From contig NZ_JACYTP010000011.1 of assembly GCF_014841115.1 (NCBI RefSeq), positions 1-64,000 of the forward strand: DNA of 64,000 bases, in the 5' to 3' direction. The stretch is from Photobacterium arenosum (lineage in GTDB: Bacteria > Pseudomonadota > Gammaproteobacteria > Enterobacterales > Vibrionaceae). The position numbers and the translations under genes are program-made. This document shows, one piece after another, positions 43,073-52,766 of the stretch; position 1 is the stretch's first letter; each line of letters starts with the position of its first letter. Under the pieces are notes generated by a model that was given only the letters and a program-made list of their open reading frames with translations, made no database searches and had not been told where the DNA came from.

Positions 43073-43866
43073 GACTGCTTACCTTGTGCCAGCAGGTGGA
43101 AACTCATCACCAATAAAAAGACCACTGCGATGGGTTGCATCAGCACCCAGGGGGCCTGCTGGTAATAGCGGAACAATTCCACCATCATCAGGCCCAGCTC
43201 GGCTTCGGGCGGCTTGAGTCCGACATAGAGAAAACCGATGGAGGCCAGTGCCAGAATGGCATTGCCGGCGCCAAAACAACCCAGAGTGAACAGATCTGTT
43301 TTCAGCTCTGGCCAGAGATGGCGCTTGAACTGGTACCACACGCCGAAACCATAAAGGCGGGATGCCTCGATCTCCGCAGAGCGCAGCAGCACCAGTGTAC
43401 GGCTGCGAACGACCCGGAAATATTCAACCCAAAGCATCAGTGAAATCGCCAGATACAGGATCATAAAGGAGCCCGGCACCATAGCGCCAAACAGCAGCAC
43501 CAGAATCAAACCCGGCAACGACAGCAAGATGTTCACCAGCCAGGACAGGGTTTTATCCCACCAGCCGCCTTTCCATGCTGCGATGATGCCAGTCAGCAGG
43601 CCGAGCGCCGCAGAAGTCGCCACACTTACCAATGCCATCAGCAAAGATGTTGTGATGGCGCTGCCAAGGCGGGCAAAGTTACTGCGCCCGTAATGGTCGC
43701 GGCCCAGCGGTTCCTGCCAGCTCGGCGCAGCAAAAACCTGAGACAGCGATTGCTGCGCCGGATCGCCACGGAAAACCAGTGTTTCGATTGCGGTGAACAG
43801 TATCAGTGCGGCAAGTACAGAAAGACCCAGCCACTGACTGCGGGATAGCGATGTGAATACTGTCAT
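43069..43866 (-). CDS. ABC importer permease, DppC-like
   Basis: This 265-aa inner-membrane permease has an N-terminal helix followed by EPLGRDHYGRSNFARLGSAI, the hallmark of DppC/OppC-type permeases, and five further helices. It overlaps both neighbours by 4 nt. The permease interaction loop has the form EASRLYGFGVWYQFKRHLWP. Confidence 0.9.
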   Translation of the reverse strand: MTVFTSLSRSQWLGLSVLAALILFTAIETLVFRGDPAQQSLSQVFAAPSWQEPLGRDHYGRSNFARLGSAITTSLLMALVSVATSAALGLLTGIIAAWKGGWWDKTLSWLVNILLSLPGLILVLLFGAMVPGSFMILYLAISLMLWVEYFRVVRSRTLVLLRSAEIEASRLYGFGVWYQFKRHLWPELKTDLFTLGCFGAGNAILALASIGFLYVGLKPPEAELGLMMVELFRYYQQAPWVLMQPIAVVFLLVMSFHLLAQGKQS

Positions 43867-44816
43867 GCCATCACCTGCTGCTTAGCCAGCCGCTGGCGCG
43901 GATCAAGCAGGTACTGTGAGATATCTACCAGTGTATTGATGGCAACAAACAGCAGGCCCATCAGCAGGGCGGCACCCTGGATCACAGGAATATCGCGACG
44001 AAAAATCGCGTGAGATAAAGCATGGCCGATACCGGGCCAGGAGAACAGCGATTCAATCATCACAATACCTTCCACCAGGCTGACAGCCTGAATGCCAACG
44101 AAAGCCATTACAGGCAGCGCAATATTCAGCTGACCGTGGCGGGTAAAAGCCTGTTCGTGGCTCAGCCCTTTCAGTCTGGCAAACTGAAAGTAGGGAGCGT
44201 TCAGCACCTGATGTGTTGAGTTGCGGATCATGCGGCTCGACATGGCCGCCATACTGAGTGCCAGTGCAAGTGCGGGCAACACCAGATATTCCGGACTGCC
44301 GAAACCAGCCACAGGGAACAGGTTGAAATGTAAGGCGAATACCAGAACGAGCAGCAGGCCAATCAGAAATACCGGCTGAGCTTTAATGATAATGGCGCTG
44401 AACAGTGCAACATGGTCGCTCCACTGATTGACGCGGCGTCCGCAATACAGACCGACCGGAATCGCAATGAGCAGCGACAAACCAGTGGCTGCTGCCGCCA
44501 GCAGTAATGAGTGACCTAACTGATGAGACAGCGCCTGTACCACAGGTTCGCCGCTGACCAGAGAGTTACCCAGGTTAAAGTGCAGCAGATCCCACAGCCA
44601 GTTGAAATATAACTCAATGCCGGAGCGATCCAGCCCCAGCTCAGTCTGAACGGCTTGTGCTGCTTCGGCATCGACGTAGTCGTAGCCATAGCGTCCTGCT
44701 GCAATACGATAAGCGATGTCACCCGGAATCAGACGCATCAGCACAAAGGTCAGTGTGCCGACAGACCAGGCGACAAACAGTGCCTGGCAGACACGAGAAA
44801 ACAGAATCTTAATCAT
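43863..44816 (-). CDS. ABC importer permease, DppB-like
   Basis: The permease starts MIKILFSRVCQALFVAWSVG at 44816 and is 317 aa. TLTFVLMRLIPGD and the helices that follow are typical of DppB/NikB permeases, as is ARLKGLSHEQAFTRHGQLNI for the ATPase-contact loop. The open frame extends to 44873, inside the binding-protein gene, but the ATG at 44816 gives the usual start and an 8-nt overlap with it. Confidence 0.9.
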   Translation of the reverse strand: MIKILFSRVCQALFVAWSVGTLTFVLMRLIPGDIAYRIAAGRYGYDYVDAEAAQAVQTELGLDRSGIELYFNWLWDLLHFNLGNSLVSGEPVVQALSHQLGHSLLLAAAATGLSLLIAIPVGLYCGRRVNQWSDHVALFSAIIIKAQPVFLIGLLLVLVFALHFNLFPVAGFGSPEYLVLPALALALSMAAMSSRMIRNSTHQVLNAPYFQFARLKGLSHEQAFTRHGQLNIALPVMAFVGIQAVSLVEGIVMIESLFSWPGIGHALSHAIFRRDIPVIQGAALLMGLLFVAINTLVDISQYLLDPRQRLAKQQVMA

Positions 44817-46338
44817 TGAACTGCATCTCCGACACCCGGTAATTGATTTCAAACGGGTCGAATGAGAAGTCACTGATCTTGTCGTTTACCGCAACAATCT
44901 GACGGTAATAGGTTACCGGAATCAGCGGCATTTCATCGGCTAGTAAGCCGGCAGCCTGCCGGGCCAGTTGGCGATATTTAACTGAATCTGGCTCAGCAGC
45001 CAGCTGCGCAAGCAGGTGACTGAAGGTTGGCGAAGACCAGTGCATCGGTCCCCAGTCTGAGCCTTTTTCAGTAGCGAAGTCATTCATCAGCAGAGGCAAT
45101 GGGTCTGCCAGGGTACCGAAGTTACGTGCGATCAATGCCATTTCCAGACTGTTATCATGATGCTTGGCCGGGATCGCGCTGGAGTTATCAATAGAAATCT
45201 GAACATCAATACCCAGCTCACGCCATTGTGCCTGGAGCGCGGTACTGATCAATGGCAGTTCCGGGCGGTCGGAGTATGTGACAAGCTGAATACGGAAAAC
45301 CTTGCCGTCTCTTTCCAGCAGACCCTGATCGTTGGCATGCCAGCCTTGTTCCGCGAGCAGGTCTCTGGCCCGTTCAAGGTCGCGCTTAGCCGTGGCTTGC
45401 TGAACGATATGCCAGGCCCCTAATGCCGGAGAAAATAGCTGATAGGCTTCCGAGCCCGGTAAACGCAACACCGATTGCGCAATCCCTTCCCGGTCCAGCG
45501 CCAGACTCAATGCCTGACGCACCGATTTGTGGTTGAGAAACGGATGTGCATTGTTGAGTTTTACCAGCACAGTACGCGGCATGGACTCCACATGCAGCTG
45601 CAGATTGTTGGCGGCTTTCAGACTCTCAATACTGATAGGGTCCAGCGTGTAAACCAGATCCATCTGACCACTTTGCGCCAATAATGCCCGGCTTTCAGGG
45701 CGGTGGCCTGCCAAATATTCAATGGTTTCAATGTGTGCTTTTTGGCCCCAGTAGTCGGAAAAGCGGCTGGCCTTAGCTTTGTGTGGCGGCTGCAGCTCTT
45801 CGATTTGATACGGGCCTGTGCCCTGAAGTGCCACTATCTTACCGCTATCGCTGAAAGAACCGGGGATCACGATAGCGGTAGTGTAGTGCGCCAGAACAGA
45901 AGGCAGAGCGCGGAATGGGCGGTCCAGCGTGATTATCACCTGGTTATCTCTGGCCTGAATCGACTGTATAGGCACCTGGCGAATAACACCCGGCTTACGA
46001 AGCGCCTGATTGAGTGACTGAGCTGCAGCTTCGGCCGTCAGCAGGCTGCCATTGTGGAATTTGACTTCGGATCGGATACTGAATATCCAGTTCAGGCCGT
46101 CTGCACTTTGCTGCCAGCTGTCTGCCAGCAGCGGATAGAGTTCTGCCTGTCCATTGATGCCGACAAGTGATTCCACCACTTGCAGGCGGGAAAACAGATA
46201 TCCGTCTTTCGACATATCCTGGCTGTTAAATTCAAACGGGCCGGAAATGGCCAGAGTCTGGTGGGCCGGCGAAGATGGTTTCCAAAATATGAGGATGCCA
46301 GCCGCCACCACTAAGGTGAGCAATAAGATTTTTTTCAT
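44809..46338 (-). CDS. Family-5 ABC substrate-binding protein, Zur-box gene
   Basis: This 509-aa protein starts with a signal or anchor MKKILLLTLVVAAGILIFW and has the family-5 (SBP_bac_5) fold, with LYPLLADSWQQSADGLNWIF and SLALDREGIAQSVL. Members bind peptides, nickel chelates or opine metallophores (CntA). A near-perfect Zur box overlaps its promoter, 17 nt before the ATG, so zinc starvation should induce the operon, which favours a zinc-chelate or metallophore importer. The substrate is an inference; no metallophore synthesis gene is in the window. Confidence 0.88.
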   Translation of the reverse strand: MKKILLLTLVVAAGILIFWKPSSPAHQTLAISGPFEFNSQDMSKDGYLFSRLQVVESLVGINGQAELYPLLADSWQQSADGLNWIFSIRSEVKFHNGSLLTAEAAAQSLNQALRKPGVIRQVPIQSIQARDNQVIITLDRPFRALPSVLAHYTTAIVIPGSFSDSGKIVALQGTGPYQIEELQPPHKAKASRFSDYWGQKAHIETIEYLAGHRPESRALLAQSGQMDLVYTLDPISIESLKAANNLQLHVESMPRTVLVKLNNAHPFLNHKSVRQALSLALDREGIAQSVLRLPGSEAYQLFSPALGAWHIVQQATAKRDLERARDLLAEQGWHANDQGLLERDGKVFRIQLVTYSDRPELPLISTALQAQWRELGIDVQISIDNSSAIPAKHHDNSLEMALIARNFGTLADPLPLLMNDFATEKGSDWGPMHWSSPTFSHLLAQLAAEPDSVKYRQLARQAAGLLADEMPLIPVTYYRQIVAVNDKISDFSFDPFEINYRVSEMQFND

Positions 46339-46354
46339 GTCCCTTCAAATTGTT

Positions 46355-46371
46355 TTGTTATAACATAACAA
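46355..46371. promoter_or_regulatory. Zur (zinc uptake regulator) box
   Basis: TTGTTATAACATAACAA is a perfect 7-3-7 palindrome. Its core TGTTATAACATAACA matches the gammaproteobacterial Zur consensus TGTTATA-N-TATAACA at 13 of 14 fixed positions. It lies 17 nt before the ATG of the binding-protein gene, over the probable promoter. Confidence 0.8.
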
Positions 46372-46627
46372 TATTCCAGCATGAGAAAGGTTTTCATGTC
46401 CAGCAGAATTTTTATGGAGCATAAGAAAAGTGAATGATCTCGAAGACTAATGGCTGAAACCAGGTAATGCAGGCATGTATATCTGAAGCGGCTTCTCGTG
46501 TTCGTGGTAAGCGAAAAAATGCTAACAACTCATGGTCTGTTCAAGCTGCATTCAACTTTGTTGTGCGAGGCTGAGTGTTCGGATGCAGGTATTGTCCTGT
46601 TTCCTGTACCTGATAATGAGGTGACAG

Positions 46628-46855
46628 ATGAAAAATATCCTTACTGGTGTGATCGCACTGGTTGTAGGTTTCTTTGCGCTGACCTTTGCGGCAGTCATGG
46701 GACTGACGATGGCATTGATTGCATTTATTGCTCAGCCATTCCTCAAGCGCAAGCTAGCGAAAGAATTTGCCACTTTCAATGCGGCGCAAGCTGATAATAC
46801 GTCGCCAAAAGGGCGCGTTATTGAAGGTGAGTACGAGCCGGTTCAAAGCCGATAA
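46628..46855 (+). CDS. Small membrane protein of unknown function
   Basis: The 75-aa protein begins MKNILTGVIALVVGFFALTF, with a long hydrophobic segment (possibly two helices) to about residue 38, followed by a basic patch KRKLAKEF and a soluble tail ending VIEGEYEPVQSR. GAGGTGACAG precedes the ATG. A 11-bp hairpin follows its stop. I do not recognise the family; the tail resembles the short C-terminal tails of small envelope proteins in Vibrionaceae. Confidence 0.7.
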   Translation: MKNILTGVIALVVGFFALTFAAVMGLTMALIAFIAQPFLKRKLAKEFATFNAAQADNTSPKGRVIEGEYEPVQSR

Positions 46856-46876
46856 GGTTCACACATGCCAGACATC

Positions 46877-46903
46877 GAACGCCAGCACACAGTGCTGGCG
46901 TTC
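46877..46903 (+). terminator. Hairpin after the small membrane-protein gene
   Basis: GAACGCCAGCA, 5-nt loop and TGCTGGCGTTC form an 11-bp perfect stem, followed by GCTATTT, a poor U-tract. It sits between convergent genes. Confidence 0.6.
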
Positions 46904-46959
46904 GCTATTTCAGTGGTTGTGGTTTTAACTGCTGAGACGACACCTTGCGGCTTTTCTGC

Positions 46960-47502
46960 TTATTTTGTGACTTGGTTTCTCAGGCAATCAAGAAAATCAT
47001 CCAGATGCCCTTCCTCCAGATAGAATCGATAGTGCTTGTTGGCACTACGAAACTCAAAGCGGCCTTCATCTTCTGCGATTAGCCTGACTAATAGGTCAAA
47101 AGCTTGTCGCGAGCTAGTGCTGCCTAATCTGACCAAATGGGAAATACTATAACTGCGGGAAGAGTCTGACAGGTTCAGATTGCCGTAATACTTTTTCCAG
47201 TCTGCGGTAAAAATCTCAACTGGCTGACCGGTACGAAAATAACTGAAGTTTTCGAAGCCAAGCGGATAAGAGATATCAGCTTTCAGGGCGACATACCGCC
47301 GGTTAAAGCCATTATCCGCGACGAGCGCAATCTGAAAATCAGGTTCAATATTGTTGTACTGATTCTTGGCCAGATGGTAAAGGTCTAGCCGGCAGGAACG
47401 GCTATCCAGTTTTGTGGTGCTGGTCGGCAGAGGTTTTGGTGGAGCACTGGCAGCAGAGTACGCTATGAACAGTATGAAAAACAATTGGATATGACCATAC
47501 AT
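46960..47502 (-). CDS. Secreted or periplasmic protein of unknown function
   Basis: The frame from 47502 gives 180 aa starting MYGHIQLFFILFIAYSAASA, a likely signal peptide, followed by a mature region with DLYHLAKNQYNNIEPDFQIA and a C-terminal EGHLDDFLDCLRNQ. The open frame extends further upstream to 47640 with other Met codons (one at 47583), but the signal-like sequence argues for the later start; its ribosome-binding site is weak. I do not recognise a family. Confidence 0.6.
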   Translation of the reverse strand: MYGHIQLFFILFIAYSAASAPPKPLPTSTTKLDSRSCRLDLYHLAKNQYNNIEPDFQIALVADNGFNRRYVALKADISYPLGFENFSYFRTGQPVEIFTADWKKYYGNLNLSDSSRSYSISHLVRLGSTSSRQAFDLLVRLIAEDEGRFEFRSANKHYRFYLEEGHLDDFLDCLRNQVTK

Positions 47503-47672
47503 CACTTGATTTTCCAGTTCATCGAGACAGGCATTACCCAGTTCAACTCGAGATCTTATTGAATTGTTCGTTACTAATAGCATAGCGACTGGGTGACTAT
47601 CAGTGTGACCGGGATGCGGGCTAAACCATTGATCCGGCAATTAAGTGATGCGGAATCTCATAAGTGAGTAAT

Positions 47673-48650
47673 TCAGGCTTGGTATATCTTCGCTTTGACC
47701 ATATGGCGGTACTGAGACGGGCTCAGCGTAAACTGTTGCTGGAAACGGGTACTGAAATGATGGGCGTCACGGTAACCGACCTGTTCTGCGACATCCTGAA
47801 CAGATAACCCAAAGTCCCGCAACAGGATTTGTGCCGCTTCCATACGCAAAGACTGCAAATATTCATGCGGAGTCTGGCCGACCTGGGTTTTGAACCGGCG
47901 TTGAAAAGTCCGTAATGGCAAGCCGCACTGTTCTGCAACGTCTTTTGCTGTGATGGGGCGGGATAAGTTGCGTTTGAGCCAGTCCTGCGCCAATGCGATG
48001 GACTCATCAAACTGAACTTCTCCGCCTATCTGATAGAAGGGCTGCTGATCAGACTGAGAAATTTCATGCCCGAAATGCGTTTCGACTGTTTTCGCCACAC
48101 TTTGGCCAAAATGCTCACGTATCAGGTACAGGATCAGCTCTGATTGCGAGTTGATACTGACGGTACAGTACAAACCATTCGCAACAGTAATGGACGCCTG
48201 GCGGTTCAGAACAACTGCCGGGTAACGTGCGGCAAACTTATCGTAATAGTACCAATGCGTGGTTGCTACTTGCTGATCGAGCAGTCCGGTTTCGGCCAGC
48301 CAGCAGACGCCTGTACCTGTGGCGATAATTTTGGCGCCCTGCTGATATTGGTGAGTCAGCCATGACACCAGTTCCGGGCATTGCTTCAGCGCGGAGATCG
48401 GGTTGCCCCAGATGGGCGGCAAAATCACAAAATCGAATTGTCCTGATTCTTTCAGGGTCAGATCCGGTTGTAACCGCAGGCCGGATTTGACCGCTGGCGG
48501 TGAAAGACTCTCTGCAACAACCGAAATTGAAACGGGTTTTGACCTCTGATCCTGTTTGGGCCTCAGGCTGGCAGCACTGCTCAGCATCTCTGCAGCAAGA
48601 GAAATACCTGTGATTAACGCACGCGGATAAAGGACAAAGGCAATCTTCAT
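47673..48650 (-). CDS. GlxA/FtrA-type AraC-family transcription regulator
   Basis: This 325-aa regulator has an N-terminal DJ-1/PfpI-like domain (MKIAFVLYPRALITGISLAA, ATGTGVCWLAETGLLD) and a C-terminal AraC pair of helix-turn-helices (ITAKDVAEQCGLPLRTFQRR and VQDVAEQVGYRDAHHFSTRF). The glutamine amidotransferase-like cysteine is present in the nucleophile elbow (GTGVCWLAE). It stands alone, divergent from the fabY-like gene. Ligand and targets are unknown. Confidence 0.9.
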   Translation of the reverse strand: MKIAFVLYPRALITGISLAAEMLSSAASLRPKQDQRSKPVSISVVAESLSPPAVKSGLRLQPDLTLKESGQFDFVILPPIWGNPISALKQCPELVSWLTHQYQQGAKIIATGTGVCWLAETGLLDQQVATTHWYYYDKFAARYPAVVLNRQASITVANGLYCTVSINSQSELILYLIREHFGQSVAKTVETHFGHEISQSDQQPFYQIGGEVQFDESIALAQDWLKRNLSRPITAKDVAEQCGLPLRTFQRRFKTQVGQTPHEYLQSLRMEAAQILLRDFGLSVQDVAEQVGYRDAHHFSTRFQQQFTLSPSQYRHMVKAKIYQA

Positions 48651-48860
48651 AGTCAGCACTCTGTTTTAAACGTAATGGAGACAGAAACGGGGTGATTTTT
48701 TCTGAACCTGAGCTGAAGCTGGTTACTCATGCCGACACAAATTCGTCTTCTTGATCTGGTTTGGCGTTTATGTCAGTAATTATGGCGTAAAAGCCAGGTG
48801 AAATACCAGTGGAACTTGGTAATCTGATAGACAAATAAATCATGAAGCAAGAAGCATACA

Positions 48861-50705
48861 ATGAAATTACCTCTGATTGTCGGAATGGGCGGTATCAATG
48901 CCGCAGGTCGTAGTTCAGGTTTTCACAGTTATAAACGTATGCTGGCAGACATGCTGCCGGCCAGCGATATGCATTCAACCTGGCAAGATCTGGCGCACCG
49001 AATGGGCCTGGCAGACGGTGACGTCACTGACACTGTGATTGAGGCGATCAAGGACGGCACCTTAATCCGCCGTATTGAAACCTTCGATCCTGATCGCGTA
49101 CTGCAGCAATATAAAACAGCGATTTCAGGCGGTAATGAACAGATCTGTTTCACATTGCGTAAATCAAAGCTGCCTGCGCATGTACCGGAGAACTGGCGCC
49201 TGGAAGAAGAGGGCAGCAAAGTCCATATCACAGTAACCGGTGAGCTGGATGCACTGCTGGCCGATTATGTCACTTTTCCTGTCAGCAGTGGCGGCAACAT
49301 TCCCCGTGGCTTTGAACCGGGTAAGTTATATAACTCACGGTTTCATCCGCGCGGACTGCAACTGACCATTTATGGCGCCTCAGATGCGCTCAATTCCCTG
49401 GGTGTTGACTGGTCGGAAATACTGACCCATATCCGCCCTGACGAGGTTGCCGTGTATGCCGGTAGTGCGCTGGCGCAGATTGATGATCAATCCATAGCCG
49501 GTATGGTTGCCGCACCGCTTACCGGCGGCCGGGTCAGCTCGAAAATGATGGCTTTATCGCTGGCTGAAATGCCGGCCGATTTCATCAACGGCTATGTGAT
49601 TAACAGCGTAGGGACAACGGGCACCAACATGGGGGCCTGTGCAACCTTCCTGTACAATTTGCGTCAAGGCATGCAAGACATTCAAAGTGGTGCGGCCAAA
49701 GTGGCGATTGTCGGAAACGCTGAAGCGCCTGTGGTCTCTGAAATCATGGAAGGTTTTCGTGTGATGGGTGCGTTAGCTGAAGACGCACAAATCTGCGCGC
49801 TGGATGACAGTGACACCGTAGATAACCGCCGTGCCTGTCGTCCGTTTTCTGATAATGCCGGATTTACCATGGCAGAATCAGCCCAGTTTGTCGTGCTGAT
49901 GGAAGAAGAGCTGGCCTTGAAGCTGGGGGCAAATATCTATGGTTCTGCTGCCGATGTATTTATCAATGCTGACGGCAATAAGAAATCTATCTCAGCACCG
50001 GGGGTAGGCAACTATGTCACTGTTGCGAAGGCTGCGGCACTGGCGAAGGCCATTCTCGGCCCGGACGGTGTGAAGAAAACCTTTGTCCAGGCCCATGGTA
50101 CAGGCACACCGCAAAACCGAGTTACGGAAAGCCACATACTCAACGAGGTGGCAAAGACCTTTGGCATTGAAAACTGGCCGGTGACGGCGATTAAATCTTA
50201 TGTTGGTCATTCTATGAGTGCGGCAGCCGGCGATCAGCTGATGGCTTCTCTGGGGGTCTGGCAGTACGGCTGGATTCCGGGGATTAAAACGATTGATCAT
50301 ATTGCCGATGATGTGCATCAGTCCAATCTGAATATTTTGATGGATCATTACTTTGCCGGCACAGCGGGTGATGATATGCAGGGCGTGATCATTAATGCCA
50401 AAGGCTTTGGTGGCAACAATGCATCAGCGCTGGTGTTATCGCCACAGAAAACCCTGGCGATGCTGCAAAAGAAATACGGGCAGCTTGCTATCGCTGAATA
50501 TCTTGCACGTAATGTTAAGGTGCGTGGTGTCACCGCGGCGCATGATCAGCAGGCTTGTCAGGGACAGGAAGAAATCCGCTATGACTTTGGTGAGTCTGTG
50601 ATGGATGAAACCTCAGTGACAATGACACAGGACAGCCTGACTCTGTCGGCCTTTGATGAAGCCATTGCATTGCCAACGGCAAATCCGTACGCCGATTACG
50701 AATAA
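48861..50705 (+). CDS. fabY: Beta-ketoacyl-ACP synthase, FabY-like
   Basis: This 614-aa condensing enzyme is longer than FabB or FabF and resembles FabY, which in Pseudomonas starts fatty-acid synthesis from acetyl-CoA. The catalytic set is present: Cys260 in MGACATFLYN, His412 in QAHGTGTPQN and His450 in YVGHSMSAAAG. The start GMGGINAAGRSSGF and a 200-residue N-terminal part set it apart from FabF. It is a single-gene unit with its own terminator and converges on an acyl-CoA ligase gene. Confidence 0.82.
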   Translation: MKLPLIVGMGGINAAGRSSGFHSYKRMLADMLPASDMHSTWQDLAHRMGLADGDVTDTVIEAIKDGTLIRRIETFDPDRVLQQYKTAISGGNEQICFTLRKSKLPAHVPENWRLEEEGSKVHITVTGELDALLADYVTFPVSSGGNIPRGFEPGKLYNSRFHPRGLQLTIYGASDALNSLGVDWSEILTHIRPDEVAVYAGSALAQIDDQSIAGMVAAPLTGGRVSSKMMALSLAEMPADFINGYVINSVGTTGTNMGACATFLYNLRQGMQDIQSGAAKVAIVGNAEAPVVSEIMEGFRVMGALAEDAQICALDDSDTVDNRRACRPFSDNAGFTMAESAQFVVLMEEELALKLGANIYGSAADVFINADGNKKSISAPGVGNYVTVAKAAALAKAILGPDGVKKTFVQAHGTGTPQNRVTESHILNEVAKTFGIENWPVTAIKSYVGHSMSAAAGDQLMASLGVWQYGWIPGIKTIDHIADDVHQSNLNILMDHYFAGTAGDDMQGVIINAKGFGGNNASALVLSPQKTLAMLQKKYGQLAIAEYLARNVKVRGVTAAHDQQACQGQEEIRYDFGESVMDETSVTMTQDSLTLSAFDEAIALPTANPYADYE

Positions 50706-50726
50706 CCGATTCGTTGTCTTCAAAAA

Positions 50727-50758
50727 AAACGGGCAGCTTAAAGCTGCCCGTTTTTTTT
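50727..50758. terminator. Bidirectional terminator between fabY-like and acyl-CoA ligase genes
   Basis: ACGGGCAGC and GCTGCCCGT form a 9-bp stem around TTAAA, with A-runs of eight before and T-runs of eight after. Both strands therefore see a stem plus U-tract, which suits these convergent genes. Confidence 0.93.
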
Positions 50759-50806
50759 ATTGCACTGGTAAACGATCACTTGTTGCCGTGGTGACGGTTG
50801 CGGTGT

Positions 50807-52459
50807 TTATTCTTCCCACTGGATAAGCTGATCTTTTGGCCACTGACAGCCGGTATCGTGATACTGTTTTTCCAGCACATGACGTTTAATTTTCAGTGTA
50901 GGGGTCAGAATACCGTTCTCAATACTCCAGGGTTCTTTGATCATCAGAACACCTTTTATCTTGGCGTGTGATTCCAGTTCTTTATTGATGGTGTCGATTG
51001 CCCGGCTCACTTTTTTCGCATATCTGTCCCGGTCAAAATTAGGGTAAGCATGCGCTACCGCCAGCAGTATGGGGGCGGGCATACCTGAACCCACCACACA
51101 CATCATTTCAATGCCACAAAGTTCAAAGAGGCGTTTTTCAATCGGAACCGGTGAAACGAATTTACCTTTCGCTGTTTTGAAGTTGTCTTTTTTCCGGCCC
51201 TGAATTGTCAAAAAGCCTTCTTCATCCAGACTGCCCAGATCGCCGGTATGCAGCCAGCCTTCATCATTGAAGCTTTCTTTGGTTGCGATGTCATTTTTGT
51301 AGTAACCAGAAAACAGGCCTTTGCTACGCACCAGAATTTCATCATCTTCGGCGATCTTGATGTCCACACCCGGCCCCGCACTGCCTACCGTGCCGATCTT
51401 GTCGCTACGAAACGGCAGGTTGAGTGTGCCATAGGCATAGTTTTCCGTCATACCCCAGGCTTCGGTGATATTGAGTCCGATACTCTCATACCAGCGCAAC
51501 AGGGCCGGTGAAACCGGTGCTGAACCGCAGCCTAATACGCGCGCTTCATTCAGGCCCAGTCCATCAGCCAGTTTGCGTTTGATAAGACCGGACACAAAGG
51601 GGATTTTCAGCAAAATGTTCAGTTTTGTCTGCGGCAGTTTTTCCAGAATCCGTTGCTGGAACACAGTCCAGAGGCGGGGAACTGAAATAAATAATGTCGG
51701 GCGGTGCATTTTCACATCGTCAATGAAAGTATCCAGTGATTCAGGAAAAGCCACCTGTACACCTGCCATCATTGATGTGCCCAGGATATAGACACGCTCG
51801 GTGATGTGAGCCAGGGGAAGGTAGGAGAACAGACGTTCATTGTCGACGATGCCGATATGCTCAATGAGGTTCTGCGCCGAAAAAGCAAAGCCACCGTAAG
51901 AGAGAATGGCCCCTTTGGGTAACCCTGATGTGCCGGATGTATACACCAGCGACATCACGTCGTTGTCCTGATGGGAAGGGCGCTCTTCACTCGGGTTGTG
52001 CGAGTCAATTAACTCATTGAATGAGTGCTTACACTCTGGGGTATTCGGGTACGGGAAGCTGACAGTGATGATGTCTTCCAGATTGTTACAGACGGTATTG
52101 ATCGCGCGGTTATCATCCAGCTTACCAATGAAAATCAGCTTGGCTTCACTGTGAGTCAGACAGTGCTCTATGGTGTCTGCACCTGCCGTAGGAAAGACAG
52201 GCACGCTGATGTAACTGCCGAGCATCATAGCCAGATCGCAGATATACCATTCAGCGCAGTTTTTCGATATCAAGCCTAGCTTGTCCCCTGGCATGAGGCC
52301 TTGCGCACGTAATGCGCTGACAAGGCGTAGTGCCTTATCTACGACCTCGGCATAGGTAAAGTCGGTAAACTGCCGGTTGATGATCTGGCGGAGAAAAATG
52401 TCATCCGGGCGTTCTTCTGCCCATTTCAACATGCGTTCATGAGGTAATGCTTGCGTCAT
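50807..52459 (-). CDS. Long-chain acyl-CoA synthetase (AMP-binding)
   Basis: This 550-aa ANL-superfamily enzyme activates fatty acids to acyl-CoA through acyl-AMP. The AMP-binding motif LVYTSGTSGLPKGAIL lies near residue 170, TEAWGMTENYAYGTLN follows, and the hinge region LHTGDLGSLDEEGFL with GRKKDNFKTAKGKFVSP is complete. The start at 52459 has AAGGGA 7 nt upstream. It is a FadD15/long-chain type rather than FadD proper. It may feed or scavenge the fatty acids made with the neighbouring synthase. Confidence 0.88.
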   Translation of the reverse strand: MTQALPHERMLKWAEERPDDIFLRQIINRQFTDFTYAEVVDKALRLVSALRAQGLMPGDKLGLISKNCAEWYICDLAMMLGSYISVPVFPTAGADTIEHCLTHSEAKLIFIGKLDDNRAINTVCNNLEDIITVSFPYPNTPECKHSFNELIDSHNPSEERPSHQDNDVMSLVYTSGTSGLPKGAILSYGGFAFSAQNLIEHIGIVDNERLFSYLPLAHITERVYILGTSMMAGVQVAFPESLDTFIDDVKMHRPTLFISVPRLWTVFQQRILEKLPQTKLNILLKIPFVSGLIKRKLADGLGLNEARVLGCGSAPVSPALLRWYESIGLNITEAWGMTENYAYGTLNLPFRSDKIGTVGSAGPGVDIKIAEDDEILVRSKGLFSGYYKNDIATKESFNDEGWLHTGDLGSLDEEGFLTIQGRKKDNFKTAKGKFVSPVPIEKRLFELCGIEMMCVVGSGMPAPILLAVAHAYPNFDRDRYAKKVSRAIDTINKELESHAKIKGVLMIKEPWSIENGILTPTLKIKRHVLEKQYHDTGCQWPKDQLIQWEE

Positions 52460-52766
52460 GAGCGAATCCCTTAATGTGTTTGGCTGTAAAGGCAAAGTCA
52501 TTGTAATGTTCCATTCCGTGGTTGTTATTATCTTGTTAAATAATTAAATGCGGCTTTAGGTGGAGCGTCAAGATATTACTGTATTGAATTTGCGGTAAAA
52601 ATCTAACTCAGTGATCAAAAATAACGGTTTAAGTCATTGAGAAAGCAGGAAGAGATACTGACTAGCTGTACACCTGCAGCAGCTCTGTGAATTGTCAGAG
52701 CTGCGATGCAGTATGCATGTGTTTTTGTTACTGAATGTAAACAGTAACCTGAATGAAGGATTTCAG
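52460..52766. other. Intergenic region between acyl-CoA ligase and creA
   Basis: Around 307 bp. It holds a perfect 9-bp hairpin GCAGCTCTG/CAGAGCTGC at 52679-52704 with an 8-nt loop, which may end the creA transcript though no T-run follows. The rest is the ligase promoter region; no gene seen. Confidence 0.5.
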
